Shown here in pieces: positions 35,927 through 44,769 of a DNA stretch of 64,000 nucleotides (its first letter is position 1; the number at the start of each line of letters is the position of its first letter). Position numbers and translations under genes: made by a program. This stretch comes from Corynebacterium sp. zg-331. Its GTDB lineage: Bacteria > Actinomycetota > Actinomycetes > Mycobacteriales > Mycobacteriaceae. Where the stretch lies: positions 18,714 through 82,713 of the forward strand of contig NZ_JACMYD010000008.1 in NCBI RefSeq assembly GCF_014267345.1, read 5' to 3'. Below the pieces are notes generated by a model. It was not told where the DNA came from. It did not search any database and saw only the letters and a list, made by a program, of their open reading frames with translations.

Positions 35927-36874
35927 GTGCGATTAGGTGTATTGGATGTGGGCAGCAACACTGTTCATTTGGTGGCGGTGGATGCGCGGCCCGGCGGCCG
36001 ACCCACTCCGATGAGCGACTGGAAGACCACGATCAAACTCGTGGAGCTTCTCGACGCTCGCGGGGCGATCCACGACAAAGGCGTCAAGAAGCTCACCAAG
36101 GCGGTGAGCGAGTCCGCTGACCTGGCCCGGCAGCTGGGGTGCGAGGAACTGATCGCCTTTGCCACCTCCGCGGTGCGCTCCGCGACGAACTCGGAGGACG
36201 TGCTCGCCCACGTCTACAAGGAAACCGGCGTGCGCCTGGAGGTGCTCTCCGGGGAGGACGAGGCGAGGCTGACCTTCCTGGCGGTGCGCCGCTGGCACGG
36301 CTGGTCTGCCGGACGGATCACCAACCTGGACATCGGCGGCGGCTCCCTAGAGATCTCCACCGGGGCCGACGAACAGCCCGACGCGGCTTTTTCGCTCAAC
36401 CTCGGAGCGGGTAGATTGACCCACGAGTGGTTTGACACCGACCCGCCCGAGCGGAAAAAGATCAACCTGCTGCGCGACTTCATCGACGCCGAGCTGGTGG
36501 AGCCAGCCCGCCAGGTACGTAGTTTTGGCCCCGCCCGCCTCGCCGTGGGTACCTCCAAGACGTTTCGTACCCTGGCCCGGCTCACGGGCGCGGCGCCGTC
36601 GGCGGAGGGCCCCTACGTGACGCGCACGCTCACCGCCCCCGGCCTGCGCCAACTGATCGCCTTTATCTCCCGGATGACGGCCTCGGATCGCGCGGAGCTG
36701 GAGGGTGTGAGCTCGGATAGATCGCACCAGATCGTGGCGGGCGCGCTCGTGGCCGAGGCCGCCATGCGCGCCCTGGGGTTGGAAAAGATCGATATCTGTC
36801 CGTGGGCGCTGCGCGAGGGCGTTATCCTACAGCGGATAGATAAGGGATTGGAACGAGGAGAGGAAGCACGATGA
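35927..36874 (+). CDS. ppx: Exopolyphosphatase, Ppx/GppA family
   Basis: 315-aa ASKHA-fold phosphatase, the short actinobacterial PPX1 type that removes terminal phosphate from polyphosphate. Phosphate-binding loops are [12 protein letters not shown] (residues 4-15) and [23 protein letters not shown] and [11 protein letters not shown] are further family segments. Start GTG at 35927, likely leaderless. The end overlaps the next gene by 4 bp. Neighbouring senX3-regX3 connects it to phosphate metabolism. Confidence 0.93.
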   Translation: MRLGVLDVGSNTVHLVAVDARPGGRPTPMSDWKTTIKLVELLDARGAIHDKGVKKLTKAVSESADLARQLGCEELIAFATSAVRSATNSEDVLAHVYKETGVRLEVLSGEDEARLTFLAVRRWHGWSAGRITNLDIGGGSLEISTGADEQPDAAFSLNLGAGRLTHEWFDTDPPERKKINLLRDFIDAELVEPARQVRSFGPARLAVGTSKTFRTLARLTGAAPSAEGPYVTRTLTAPGLRQLIAFISRMTASDRAELEGVSSDRSHQIVAGALVAEAAMRALGLEKIDICPWALREGVILQRIDKGLERGEEAR

Positions 36875-38058
36875 GTGACGAGGAGAAGCAACTCACCGTT
36901 GCCGAGCTGTTAGAGCGCGCCCAGGCGAACCGCGGCGGTAACAAGCGCTCCGCCGGGCGACGCCACCGCCGCAGCCTGGAGGACGGCGGCATCTCTGTGG
37001 CCGAACTCACCGGCTCCCTCTCCCGGGTCAAGGACAAGCCCGCCGAGTCCCGCCACTCCGCGGTGCCCATCGATACCCCGGAGTCCGAGCGTCGCCCCCG
37101 TCAGCCCTCCACTCCGGCCGCCACCGCCCCCTCGGTGGCGGGGCTTAACCCCACCCCGGTCAAGGGCGCCACGGCCGCCCCGTGGGGCAAGCCCGACCAG
37201 GCGGGCAAGGCCGCCCCCTCCCCGCGCCCGGCGGGATCGGCCGGGCCGCGCACCCCCGCGGCCACGAACCCCGTCAAGCCCGCCCCCGCCTCCCAACCCA
37301 GGGCGCAGAAGCCGGCCGGCACCCAGGACGGGCCTGCCGCCCCGCAGGGCGCTCCTCGCGGTGGCACCCCCGCCGGGTGGGGCTCGGCATCCACACCGCG
37401 CCCCCAGCACCCGACGACCGGCGCGCAGCCCGCGAAGCCGCAGGGTAGCGCCGCGCAACCGGCGACGGCGCCAGGCAAGGCCGCCTGGCCCATCCCCGTA
37501 TCCGCGCGCCGGGCGGCCTCCGCCTCTGCGCCAAAGAAACCCCAGGCGGCTGCCGCGCAGGGTGCCGGTGCGCGCGCGGCCGCCGCGGAGCCCTCCGCCG
37601 AGGAAACCGCCGTGATGTCCCCCGTGGGGAGCGCGGCGAAGAAGCAGACCCCCGCGCCGCGGAGCGCGGCCACCGCGCAGGCGCGCGATGCCGAGGAGAC
37701 CGGGCGGATCCCGCGCGTGAGCGAGAAGAACTCCGGGCCCTCCGAGAAGAAGCCGCAGAAGCCCGGCGAGGGCGCGAAGAAGAAGCGCCCGCCGGAGCCG
37801 CACACCGGCGCCGGATCGGCGGTGCTGCTGGCCGTGATGGGCGTGGTGCTCGGCGCCCTGGTGTTCATTGGCTTCGACCAGCTGTGGTCCTCCGGACTCA
37901 GCCGCATCCTGGTGGGGATGCTGGCCCTGGCCGTCATCGGCGTCATGGTGGGCGTGGTGCACGCCCTGCGCACCGCCCGCGACGGCGTCTCGATGAGCCT
38001 GGCGGCCGTGGTGGGCTTCCTCATGACCTTCGGCCCCCACATCCCGGACATGTTCTAG
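36871..38058 (+). CDS. Ala/Pro-rich membrane protein (Rv0497 type)
   Basis: 395 aa. N-terminal conserved piece ([39 protein letters not shown]) followed by a long disordered Ala/Pro/Lys region (~70-300) and three C-terminal membrane helices from about residue 312 ([47 protein letters not shown]). The same order of parts is known from mycobacterial Rv0497, which also lies between ppx and proC. Function unknown. ATG overlaps the ppx stop by 4 bp. Confidence 0.83.
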   Translation: MSDEEKQLTVAELLERAQANRGGNKRSAGRRHRRSLEDGGISVAELTGSLSRVKDKPAESRHSAVPIDTPESERRPRQPSTPAATAPSVAGLNPTPVKGATAAPWGKPDQAGKAAPSPRPAGSAGPRTPAATNPVKPAPASQPRAQKPAGTQDGPAAPQGAPRGGTPAGWGSASTPRPQHPTTGAQPAKPQGSAAQPATAPGKAAWPIPVSARRAASASAPKKPQAAAAQGAGARAAAAEPSAEETAVMSPVGSAAKKQTPAPRSAATAQARDAEETGRIPRVSEKNSGPSEKKPQKPGEGAKKKRPPEPHTGAGSAVLLAVMGVVLGALVFIGFDQLWSSGLSRILVGMLALAVIGVMVGVVHALRTARDGVSMSLAAVVGFLMTFGPHIPDMF

Positions 38059-38143
38059 GCGGCCCCGTCGCCCCCTCGGCGTGCACCCGGGGTCGTCCAT
38101 GCCCCCGTGGCCGCCCCCACCAGCCGTATGGCAGGGTGGGGGC

Positions 38144-38974
38144 ATGACTTCAATCGCAGTAATCGGCGGCGGCAAAATCGGTGAGGCCCTCGTGGGCGGC
38201 CTGGTGGCAGCGGGCACCGACCCCGCGCAGATCGTGGTGACCAACCGCAGCCCCGAGCGCAGCGAGGAGCTGCGCGAGCGCTACGGCGTAGAGACCACCG
38301 CGGATAACGCCCAGGCGGCCTCCGGTGCGGAGACGATCTTCCTGTGCGTCAAGCCCACGATGATCGGCGGCGTGCTGCGCGAGATCGCCGAAACCATCAA
38401 CGACAACGACGCTGACACCACCGTGGTCTCCATGGCCGCGGGCCTGTCCCTGGCCGCCCTCCAGGAGGATCTTTCCGCGGGCACGGCCGTGGTGCGCGTC
38501 ATGCCCAACACCCCCATGATGGTGGGCAAGGGCGTGTGCGCGGTGACCCCCGGGCGCTTCGTGGGTGCAGAGCAGCTCGAGGGCGTCAAGGAACTGCTGC
38601 GGGCCGTGGGCACCGTCGTGGAGGTCGCGGAGGAGGAGATGGACGCCGTGACCGCCCTGGCCGGCTCCTCCCCGGCCTACGTCTACCTCGTGGCGGAGGC
38701 GCTGATTGACGCCGGGGTGAGCCTCGGCCTGACCCGCGAGGTGGCCACCCGCCTGGCCTCCGGGGCGATCGAGGGCGCGGGCGCCATGCTGGCCCAGGAG
38801 GGGGCCGATCCCACCACGCTGCGCGCCAACGTCTCCTCGCCTGCTGGAACCACCGTGGCGGCCCTGCGGGAACTGGAGGAATCGGGCCTTCGTGGGGCGT
38901 TCTTCCGGGCCGCGGAGGCCTGCGCGCTGCGCTCCAAGGAACTCGGCGCGCCGGTGGGTTCCGGCGAGGATTAG
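38144..38974 (+). CDS. proC: Pyrroline-5-carboxylate reductase
   Basis: 276-aa enzyme for the last step of proline synthesis, NAD(P)H-dependent. Rossmann motif [11 protein letters not shown] at residues 6-16, NADP-ribose region [37 protein letters not shown], and the P5C-binding signature near [14 protein letters not shown] and [19 protein letters not shown]. Full length. The ATG at 38144 follows a G-rich AGGGTGGGGG. Confidence 0.95.
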   Translation: MTSIAVIGGGKIGEALVGGLVAAGTDPAQIVVTNRSPERSEELRERYGVETTADNAQAASGAETIFLCVKPTMIGGVLREIAETINDNDADTTVVSMAAGLSLAALQEDLSAGTAVVRVMPNTPMMVGKGVCAVTPGRFVGAEQLEGVKELLRAVGTVVEVAEEEMDAVTALAGSSPAYVYLVAEALIDAGVSLGLTREVATRLASGAIEGAGAMLAQEGADPTTLRANVSSPAGTTVAALRELEESGLRGAFFRAAEACALRSKELGAPVGSGED

Positions 38975-39058
38975 GCGGGCTTCTCCGTCGCGTGTGGACG
39001 GGGATGCGCGGGTGGTGGTGTGGCGTGTGACCTGCCGTGACTCAGGAGGCTTGGGGCG

Positions 39059-39078
39059 GCCCAGCGGGCCCGCTGGGC
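39059..39078. repeat. 20-bp perfect palindrome downstream of proC
   Basis: GCCCAGCGGGCCCGCTGGGC with no loop and no T run after it. Could be a transcription-pausing hairpin or a binding site upstream of the HTH gene. Confidence 0.45.
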
Positions 39079-39207
39079 ACCTAGCATGGACTCAGGTCGC
39101 ACCAGTCACACACTTCACGCTAGACTTGGTGAAGCACGTGCGTGATTCGTTCTGTGGGAGGGGAAGCCTACAGCGCGCCACCTGCTTTGTGAAGGGTTAG
39201 GTAACTT

Positions 39208-39399
39208 ATGGCTCATGAAGATAAAGGAACATTTCTGACGGTCGCGGAAGTCGCGGAGATCATGCGGGTCTCCAAGATGACCGTCTACCGCCTGGTGCAC
39301 TCCGGCGAGCTGCCCGCCGTGCGCGTGGGGCGCTCCTTCCGAGTGCACGACAAGGCGGTGAACGAGTACCTCGACTCCTCGTACTACGAGGTGGGGTAG
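39208..39399 (+). CDS. MerR/excisionase-type helix-turn-helix protein (BldC-like, Rv0500A type)
   Basis: 63-aa DNA-binding protein: FLTVAEVAEIMRVSKMTVYRLVHSGELPAVRVGRSFRVHDKAV is a complete winged HTH of the excisionase/BldC group. In streptomycetes BldC controls development; in mycobacteria the orthologue Rv0500A lies at the same place between proC and the 33-aa ribosomal protein gene. No clear Shine-Dalgarno apart from AAGGGTTAGG. Confidence 0.9.
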   Translation: MAHEDKGTFLTVAEVAEIMRVSKMTVYRLVHSGELPAVRVGRSFRVHDKAVNEYLDSSYYEVG

Positions 39400-39581
39400 A
39401 GTGCCCTACAATGTGATCGCCCGATGAGGCCTCGCTCGCCGCGACGGGTGAAGCCCCGCTAGCGACGCGGTTTTTGGCAGCGCCCCCGCGCTGCCGCTAA
39501 AGTGGAGAGCATTCGTGCCAGCACAGGTGCGCGTGCTCGGCAGAACAAAAAGTACAGCAACGAGGTAAGTGAGGTAGCCCT

Positions 39582-39683
39582 ATGGGTTCCGTGATCAAGA
39601 AGCGCCGCAAGCGCATGTCCAAGAAGAAGCACCGCAAGATGCTGCGCCGCACGCGCGTGCAGCGCCGCAAGTTGGGTAAGTAA
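39582..39683 (+). CDS. AURKAIP1/COX24-domain small ribosomal protein (bS22 type)
   Basis: 33 aa, extremely basic ([17 protein letters not shown]..., [12 protein letters not shown]). In actinobacteria this protein (Rv0500B in M. tuberculosis) is a component of the small ribosomal subunit. GAGGTAAGTGAGG precedes the ATG. A strong terminator follows directly. Confidence 0.93.
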   Translation: MGSVIKKRRKRMSKKKHRKMLRRTRVQRRKLGK

Positions 39684-39702
39684 GTCATAGGGCACTCCGA
39701 CT

Positions 39703-39740
39703 AGAGGGGCACCGTACAAGGGTACGGCGCCCCTCTTTTA
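39703..39740 (+). terminator. Rho-independent terminator after the bS22 gene
   Basis: Stem AGAGGGGC-A-CCGTAC / GTACGG-C-GCCCCTCT (14 pairs, one mismatch), then TTTTA. Confidence 0.9.
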
Positions 39741-39758
39741 GAGGTAATATTACAGGGC

Positions 39759-39773
39759 GGTGGATAATCCACC
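39759..39773. repeat. 15-bp palindrome
   Basis: GGTGGAT-A-ATCCACC, perfect, 19 bp after the bS22 terminator. A second small palindrome, GTAATATTAC, lies at 39744-39753. Confidence 0.5.
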
Positions 39774-39915
39774 TCGGTTAACCTGTGAATAGACCTCGAT
39801 GCATTGCTGATTGTATTTCCATGGGGCGCAGGTGGCATTTCAATTTCGATAACATGATAGAAAGGAATTGTATCCTGAAAAAGGTATATGATTTTTTGTT
39901 TGAGATCAGCTTATC

Positions 39916-39937
39916 TGTGGATATATTTTTATCCACA
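39916..39937. repeat. Inverted repeat made of two DnaA-box-like sequences
   Basis: TGTGGATA-TATTTT-TATCCACA. The right half within TTATCCACA is an exact DnaA box (TTWTNCACA) and the left half read on the minus strand (ATATCCACA) differs by one base. Confidence 0.5.
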
Positions 39938-39955
39938 TAGCTTCCATAGTTATTT

Positions 39956-40213
39956 ATGGAGTATAATCCTCAATTGGGAGTATTGGATGGTATAAAAACT
40001 TTCATTCCTATTTGTGTCCTTGGTAATTTTCTTTATCGCCGCAGTATATTTCGCTCCAAGGCGTACGGAAAACGGGATCGTCCGCGTTGGGTGTTTGCAC
40101 TACTGCCTGCAGTGGATTTTGGAAACTTAGTCATTGGCATTTTAGTTGTTGCTTTGCATAGAAATTGTATAACGAAATTTGCGTTAATGACGGTGGTATA
40201 CGCTGCTATTTAA
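39956..40213 (+). CDS. Doubtful 85-aa membrane protein
   Basis: Frame with two hydrophobic stretches (residues ~15-27 and 52-68) and a basic middle (RRSIFRSKAYGKRDRPRW). No ribosome site; an in-frame stop lies two codons before the ATG. Codon use is unlike the neighbours because the DNA is AT-rich. May be a fragment of an acquired gene. Confidence 0.25.
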   Translation: MEYNPQLGVLDGIKTFIPICVLGNFLYRRSIFRSKAYGKRDRPRWVFALLPAVDFGNLVIGILVVALHRNCITKFALMTVVYAAI

Positions 40214-40435
40214 TCCTCCAGATCCCATATTCAATTAAATTGACTTCTTTGGTTATTGTCATATTTTTTCAAAAAATGTTCCTGCATCATGTGAAGAAGT
40301 GAGTGTCTATGTTGGGTTTCCGTGGATTCTGCAGGCAGCCTGGAAGTTGTTTCGGTGGTGTTATTTGATCCAGATTCTGTGGCTGTACCTTGACGATGTG
40401 ATTCGGGAGGCGGGAAATCGCTGATGACTTATTAG

Positions 40436-41494
40436 TTACCCCCACACCCCCCGCTTTAGCCGCCACCCCAGCAGGCTGAACCCGGCGGTGGCTAGCCCGG
40501 GCAGCCCGTAGACGCGCACGGCCTTGCGTACGTTGCGGTAGTCGCGCACGAGCCAGCCTCGGCGGTGGGCGGCGCGTCGCAAGGCGCGGTCGGGGTTGAT
40601 CGCCACGGCGGTGCCCACCATGCTGAGCATGGGGATGTCGTTGGCGGAGTCGGAGTAGGCGGTGCAGCGCTCGAGGTCGAGTTTTTCCAGGGCCGCCAGG
40701 GCGGCCACGGCGTGTTTCTTGCCGGGGCCGTGGAGGATGTCGCCCACGAGTCTGCCGGTGAACTTCCCGTCCTCGACCTCGGCCACGGTGCCCAGCGCCC
40801 CGGTGAAGCCGAAGCGCTGGGCGAGGATTTGGGCGAGCTGCACGGGGGTGGCGGTGACGAGCCAGACCTGTTGGCCTGCGGCCAGGTGCATGGCGGCGAG
40901 GTCGCGGGTGCCGGGGAAGGCCTTGTGGAGCATGTGGCGATCCACGATCTCCTCGCACAGTTCGGTGAGCTCGGCCACGCTGCGGCCCTTGATGAAGTCG
41001 AGGGCCTGGTCGCGCCCGCTGGCCATGTCCTCGGAGTTTTCGGAGCCGGTGAGGCGGAACTTGAGCTGCTTCCAGGCCATGGGGATGATCTCGCCGGGGC
41101 GCAGGTAGCCCTTGCGGGCAAGGCCGAAGGCGAGGGCTACGAGCGAGGAACCCTGAATGAGGGTGTTGTCCACGTCGAAGAAGGCGGCCACGCCGGTGTC
41201 CTGGGGCACCTTGGGGTCGGCGGGGGACAGGCGCAGGGAGCCTGCGGCCTCGATGGAGCCGCTCACGGAGGCGATGCCGGAGCGGAAGGAGGTCAGGGAG
41301 ATTCCGTAGCTTTGTTCCACTGCGGCGGCCGCGGCCGCGCGGCCGGCGGCCTCCTGGTATTCCTCGCCCAGGGCGGGCAGGGCGGTGCTGGCGAGAAAGC
41401 GGCGCAGGTTGCCGTTGCTGATGGACCAGTTGGTCAGGAAGTCGCGGGGCGAGGCGGGGAAGAATGGTGGATGGATCTCATTCACGGTCACCAT
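40436..41494 (-). CDS. HAD-IB family phosphatase, phosphoserine phosphatase-like (SerB1 type)
   Basis: 352-aa hydrolase. An N-terminal ~95-residue extension precedes the HAD core: nucleophile motif AAFFDVDNTLIQGSS (about 103-117), motif II VTATP, Lys in GPGKKHAV, and motif III YSDSANDIPML. This lines up with Rv0505c (annotated SerB1), which lies just before glutaredoxin and hemA in M. tuberculosis. A true role in serine synthesis is unproven. Divergent from the glutaredoxin-like gene, 23 bp apart. Confidence 0.87.
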   Translation of the reverse strand: MVTVNEIHPPFFPASPRDFLTNWSISNGNLRRFLASTALPALGEEYQEAAGRAAAAAAVEQSYGISLTSFRSGIASVSGSIEAAGSLRLSPADPKVPQDTGVAAFFDVDNTLIQGSSLVALAFGLARKGYLRPGEIIPMAWKQLKFRLTGSENSEDMASGRDQALDFIKGRSVAELTELCEEIVDRHMLHKAFPGTRDLAAMHLAAGQQVWLVTATPVQLAQILAQRFGFTGALGTVAEVEDGKFTGRLVGDILHGPGKKHAVAALAALEKLDLERCTAYSDSANDIPMLSMVGTAVAINPDRALRRAAHRRGWLVRDYRNVRKAVRVYGLPGLATAGFSLLGWRLKRGVWG

Positions 41495-41517
41495 GGTAGG
41501 CCTGGTAGGACGGAGGT

Positions 41518-41760
41518 GTGCAGAGACATCGTGTGCAGTTGATGGTGCGCGCCACGTGCGGTTCGTGCGCGCGGGTGGCCGAGCAGATCAGGCCGTTGCT
41601 GGAGCGCCACGGGGTGCCCCTGGAGATCTGCGACGTGGATGAGGACGGGGAGTGGGCCGCGGAGTTCGGGGATCGGGTGCCGGTGGTGGTGCTCGATGGG
41701 GAGGAGTTTGCCTGCTGGGAGGTGGATAACGAGGAGTTAGGCCACGCTTTGTTGTTGTGA
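41518..41760 (+). CDS. Glutaredoxin-like protein
   Basis: 80-aa thioredoxin-fold protein with CGSC (ATCGSCARV, residues ~14-17), cis-Pro region DRVPVVVLDGEEF and C-terminal helix. Same position as mycobacterial Rv0508, before hemA. GTG start without Shine-Dalgarno, probably leaderless. Confidence 0.83.
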   Translation: MQRHRVQLMVRATCGSCARVAEQIRPLLERHGVPLEICDVDEDGEWAAEFGDRVPVVVLDGEEFACWEVDNEELGHALLL

Positions 41761-41855
41761 GGGAAGCGAGCCTATTACGGTGAGCCTCAACTGAAAGATT
41801 CCCCTATCATCCGTCAAAAGTTGGGGTGGCCTGCAGAAAGCTGGTGAGTGGCAAC

Positions 41856-43190
41856 GTGAGTGTGCTCGTGGTGGGCATGTCGCATCGGTCGGCCCCGGTG
41901 GCGCTGCTGGAGAAGCTGAGCATGGACGACGCGGTGCGCGAGGAGGCCACCGCCCTCCTGCTGGAGCGCCCGGCGCTGTCCGAGGCGATGATCGTGTCCA
42001 CCTGCAACCGCCTGGAGGTCTACTCCGTGGCCGCCGGCTTCCACCCGGGAGTCCAGGACGTGGTGGCCGTGCTCCACGAGGTGTCCGGGGTGGACATCGA
42101 CACCCTGCGCGGCTACCTCTACGTGCGCTACGCCGAGGCCGCCGCCGAGCACATGATGGGAGTAGCCGCGGGCCTGGACTCCATGGTGGTGGGCGAGCAG
42201 CAGATCATCGGACAGGTGCGCGGCGCCTACCAGGAGGCCACCGCCAGGGGCACCGTGGGGCCGGCACTGCACGCGCTGACCCAGGCTGCCCTGCACGCGG
42301 GCAAGCGGGTGCACACGGAGACGAGCATCGACGACGAGGGTGCCTCGATGGTCACCCTGGCGATGGAGGAGGCCCTGGCCGCCCGGGGGCTGGACGGCCC
42401 GCAGCCGTTGCGCGGGCGCGCCGCCCTGGTGCTGGGGGCCGGGGCGATGGCCTCGTTGGCGGCCACGCACCTGGGCAAGCTGGGGGTGGGCACCCTGATC
42501 GTGGCCAACCGCACCCGTTCGCGCGCCGAGCGCCTGGCCGAGCACGCCCGCCAGGCCGGGGTGGAATCCGAGGTGGTGGACTTCGAGCGGCGCACGGAGG
42601 CGCTGGAGCGGGTGGACATCGTGGTCTCGGCCACCGGGGCGGATTACTTCACGGTGACCCCGGGGGACGTCGCCGGGCTGCGTCGCCCGCTCACCCTCAT
42701 CGACCTTTCCCTGCCCCGCGACATCGCCTCGCACGTGGGCAACATCCCTGGCATGCACTTGGTCAACATCGAGCGGCTCCATCAGCGCGGCGCGCAGGCG
42801 GCCACCGAGGCGGAGCGCCAGGCCCGCGCGATCGTGGAGGAGGAGCTGCAGCAGTTCACCTCCGAGCAGCGGGTGCGCGACGTGGCCCCCGCCGTGACCG
42901 CCCTGCGCCGCCGCGCCGCCGACCTCGTGGAGGCGGAACTGGAGCGGCTGCGCGGACGCGCCCCGGACATGACCGAGGCAGACTACCGGGAGGCCACGCG
43001 CACGGTGCGCCGCGTGGTGGATAAGCTGCTGCACGCGCCCACGGTGCGGGTCAAGGAACTGGCGGTGACCTCCGGGGTGGTCTCCTACGAGTCCGCCCTC
43101 CAGGAGCTCTTTGACCTCGACCCCGCCGTCGCGCGTAGCGTGGCGCTGCCCGCCAGCGACCTGCCGCGCAGCGACTTCCCCCATAAATAA
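41856..43190 (+). CDS. hemA: Glutamyl-tRNA reductase
   Basis: 444-aa enzyme that reduces glutamyl-tRNA to glutamate-1-semialdehyde, the entry to tetrapyrroles. Catalytic Cys in [11 protein letters not shown] (about 48-58), [16 protein letters not shown] motif [16 protein letters not shown], and DLSLPRDI. The GTG at 41856 ([14 protein letters not shown]) is the family start. First gene of the heme cluster. Confidence 0.95.
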   Translation: MSVLVVGMSHRSAPVALLEKLSMDDAVREEATALLLERPALSEAMIVSTCNRLEVYSVAAGFHPGVQDVVAVLHEVSGVDIDTLRGYLYVRYAEAAAEHMMGVAAGLDSMVVGEQQIIGQVRGAYQEATARGTVGPALHALTQAALHAGKRVHTETSIDDEGASMVTLAMEEALAARGLDGPQPLRGRAALVLGAGAMASLAATHLGKLGVGTLIVANRTRSRAERLAEHARQAGVESEVVDFERRTEALERVDIVVSATGADYFTVTPGDVAGLRRPLTLIDLSLPRDIASHVGNIPGMHLVNIERLHQRGAQAATEAERQARAIVEEELQQFTSEQRVRDVAPAVTALRRRAADLVEAELERLRGRAPDMTEADYREATRTVRRVVDKLLHAPTVRVKELAVTSGVVSYESALQELFDLDPAVARSVALPASDLPRSDFPHK

Positions 43191-43203
43191 GGAGCAGGCT
43201 TCC

Positions 43204-44106
43204 ATGACCGATACCACCCTGACGCTGGGCACCCGCGGCAGCGCGCTGGCCACCACCCAGGCCGGGCACGTGCGCGACGCCCTGATGGCCGCCGGCATCC
43301 CCACCGAGCTGCACATCGTGACCACCGAGGGGGACGTAAACATGGCCCCGGTGGAGCGCATCGGCGTGGGCGTGTTCACCCAGGCCCTGCGCGAGGCGAT
43401 GGCCGCCGGGTGGTGTACCGCGGCCGTCCACTCCTTCAAGGATCTGCCCACCGCCCCCGATCCCCGCTTTCACCTCGTGGTGCCGCCCCGCCAGGACCCC
43501 CGCGAGGCCCTGATCGCCCGGGATGGCCTCACCCTCGACGGCCTGCCCGAGGGCGCGCGGGTGGGTACCTCCGCCCCGAGGCGGATCTCCCAGCTGCGCG
43601 CCCTGCGCCCGGACCTCGACATCCGCCCCCTGCGCGGCAACATCGACACCCGCATGGGCAAGGTTGCCTCCGGGGAGCTTGACGCGATCGTGCTGGCCTA
43701 CGCGGGGCTGCTGCGCGTGGGCAGGCAGGATCGGGCCACCGAGGTCTTTGACCCCGAGGTCTTTCTGCCCGCCCCGGCCCAGGGGGCGCTGGCGGTGGAA
43801 TGCCGCGTCGAGGACGCCCCCGCCGTGGCCGCCCTCGACGCCCTGGCTCACCGAGAGTCCACCGAGCGCGCCCGGGCCGAACGCGCCCTGCTCGCCGCCC
43901 TGGAGGCCGGGTGCACCGCCCCCGTGGCGGCGCACGCGGTGTGCGAGGAGGGGGAGCTGGTGCTGCGCGCCGGGGTGTTCGCCCTGGACGGCTCCCGGCG
44001 GCTGGTGGCGGAGCGCCGCGGCCCCCGGGATCGCGCCGCCGACCTGGGCCTGGAGGTCGCTCGCGTGCTGCTGAGCGAGGGGGCGGCGGAGCTCATGGCG
44101 CCGTAG
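43204..44106 (+). CDS. hemC: Porphobilinogen deaminase (hydroxymethylbilane synthase)
   Basis: 300 aa. Polymerises four porphobilinogens to hydroxymethylbilane. [33 protein letters not shown] and the dipyrromethane-carrying Cys in [10 protein letters not shown] are all present. AAGGAG precedes the ATG; 13 bp after hemA. Confidence 0.96.
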   Translation: MTDTTLTLGTRGSALATTQAGHVRDALMAAGIPTELHIVTTEGDVNMAPVERIGVGVFTQALREAMAAGWCTAAVHSFKDLPTAPDPRFHLVVPPRQDPREALIARDGLTLDGLPEGARVGTSAPRRISQLRALRPDLDIRPLRGNIDTRMGKVASGELDAIVLAYAGLLRVGRQDRATEVFDPEVFLPAPAQGALAVECRVEDAPAVAALDALAHRESTERARAERALLAALEAGCTAPVAAHAVCEEGELVLRAGVFALDGSRRLVAERRGPRDRAADLGLEVARVLLSEGAAELMAP

Positions 44107-44151
44107 CGCATTGGGACCGCCGCGCCCGAGCGCTTAAACTGGAAAGCCACC

Positions 44152-44556
44152 ATGGCTTATTTACAGATCACCGAGACGCAGGTGACCGTGACGTTGGACT
44201 GGTGGGAAAAGCTCGCCGCGCACCGTTCCCATCTGACCATCCCCGTGCGTGCCATCGCGGAGGCCCGGGCGGTGGCGGACGTCTTTGCCCTGCCAGAGAT
44301 CCGCTCGGCGGCCGCGGCCTCCGGGCCGGGGGTGTCCGCCACCAGGATCAAGGGGCTGACCACCACGGGTACCTTTGAGACCCCGCAGGGCAGGATCTTC
44401 GCCGTGTGCCACTCCGGCTCGGGGGCGCGCCGCGGCCGCGAGGGGCTGGTGCTGGCCCTAACCAAGGCCACGGTGGATTACATCGTGGTGACCACCCCGC
44501 TGGCGCAGCGCTACGCCGCCCGGCTCGATCCCCAGGCGCAGCGCCGGGCGGCCTGA
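44152..44556 (+). CDS. Conserved hypothetical protein in the heme cluster
   Basis: 134-aa soluble protein: beta-rich start (YLQITETQVTVTLDWWEKLAAH), IPVRAIAEARAVADVF, then GTFETPQGRIFAVCHSGS and ALTKATVDYIVVTTP. The pattern resembles PH-like bacterial domains. No membrane helix or signal. GGAAAG precedes the ATG and a TAAACT box lies upstream, so it may have its own promoter. Confidence 0.7.
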   Translation: MAYLQITETQVTVTLDWWEKLAAHRSHLTIPVRAIAEARAVADVFALPEIRSAAAASGPGVSATRIKGLTTTGTFETPQGRIFAVCHSGSGARRGREGLVLALTKATVDYIVVTTPLAQRYAARLDPQAQRRAA

Positions 44557-44594
44557 GGGGCGGCTGAGGGCGCTTCCGGTTTCCTATTTATCCG

Positions 44595-44609
44595 ACCATA
44601 TTTTATGGT
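44595..44609. promoter_or_regulatory. 15-bp operator-like palindrome upstream of hemD
   Basis: ACCATA-TTT-TATGGT, perfect 6-bp arms, in a 213-bp gap. A TGTAAAT box directly follows and could be a -10. Candidate regulator site; the regulator is unknown. Confidence 0.45.
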
Positions 44610-44769
44610 GTAAATACCACACTGTGATTCCGTGGCGGCGACCGGGGCACAAAGATCGCCCCGCGGGATCGAAGCACAAACGCCTCGCGCTGTGTTCGGC
44701 ACGCCCACGCGGTGCCGCCCAGCCCGCGGGGCGTCCTTTGACCCTGTCCAAGAACGAGAAAAGAAGCAC

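Larger units (their letters stand above)
39741..40435. other. AT-rich island without confident genes
   Basis: About 700 bp far below the GC content of the window. It holds three short inverted repeats, one doubtful 85-codon frame, and an ATTTTTT-C-AAAAAAT hairpin near 40263. No transposase remains or direct flanking repeats seen. Probably a remnant of acquired DNA between the bS22 and HAD-phosphatase genes, which are close together in mycobacterial synteny. Confidence 0.6.

Noticed and set aside
39417..39476. Possible tRNA or terminator between the HTH gene and bS22
   Set aside because: No cloverleaf can be drawn; CCGCG/CGCGG plus TTTTT could be a weak terminator but the stem is only 5 bp.
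40287..40958. Minus-strand Arg-rich frame overlapping the HAD phosphatase gene
   Set aside because: Its only non-overlapping part is the AT-rich island; the rest is a frame-shifted reading of the phosphatase.
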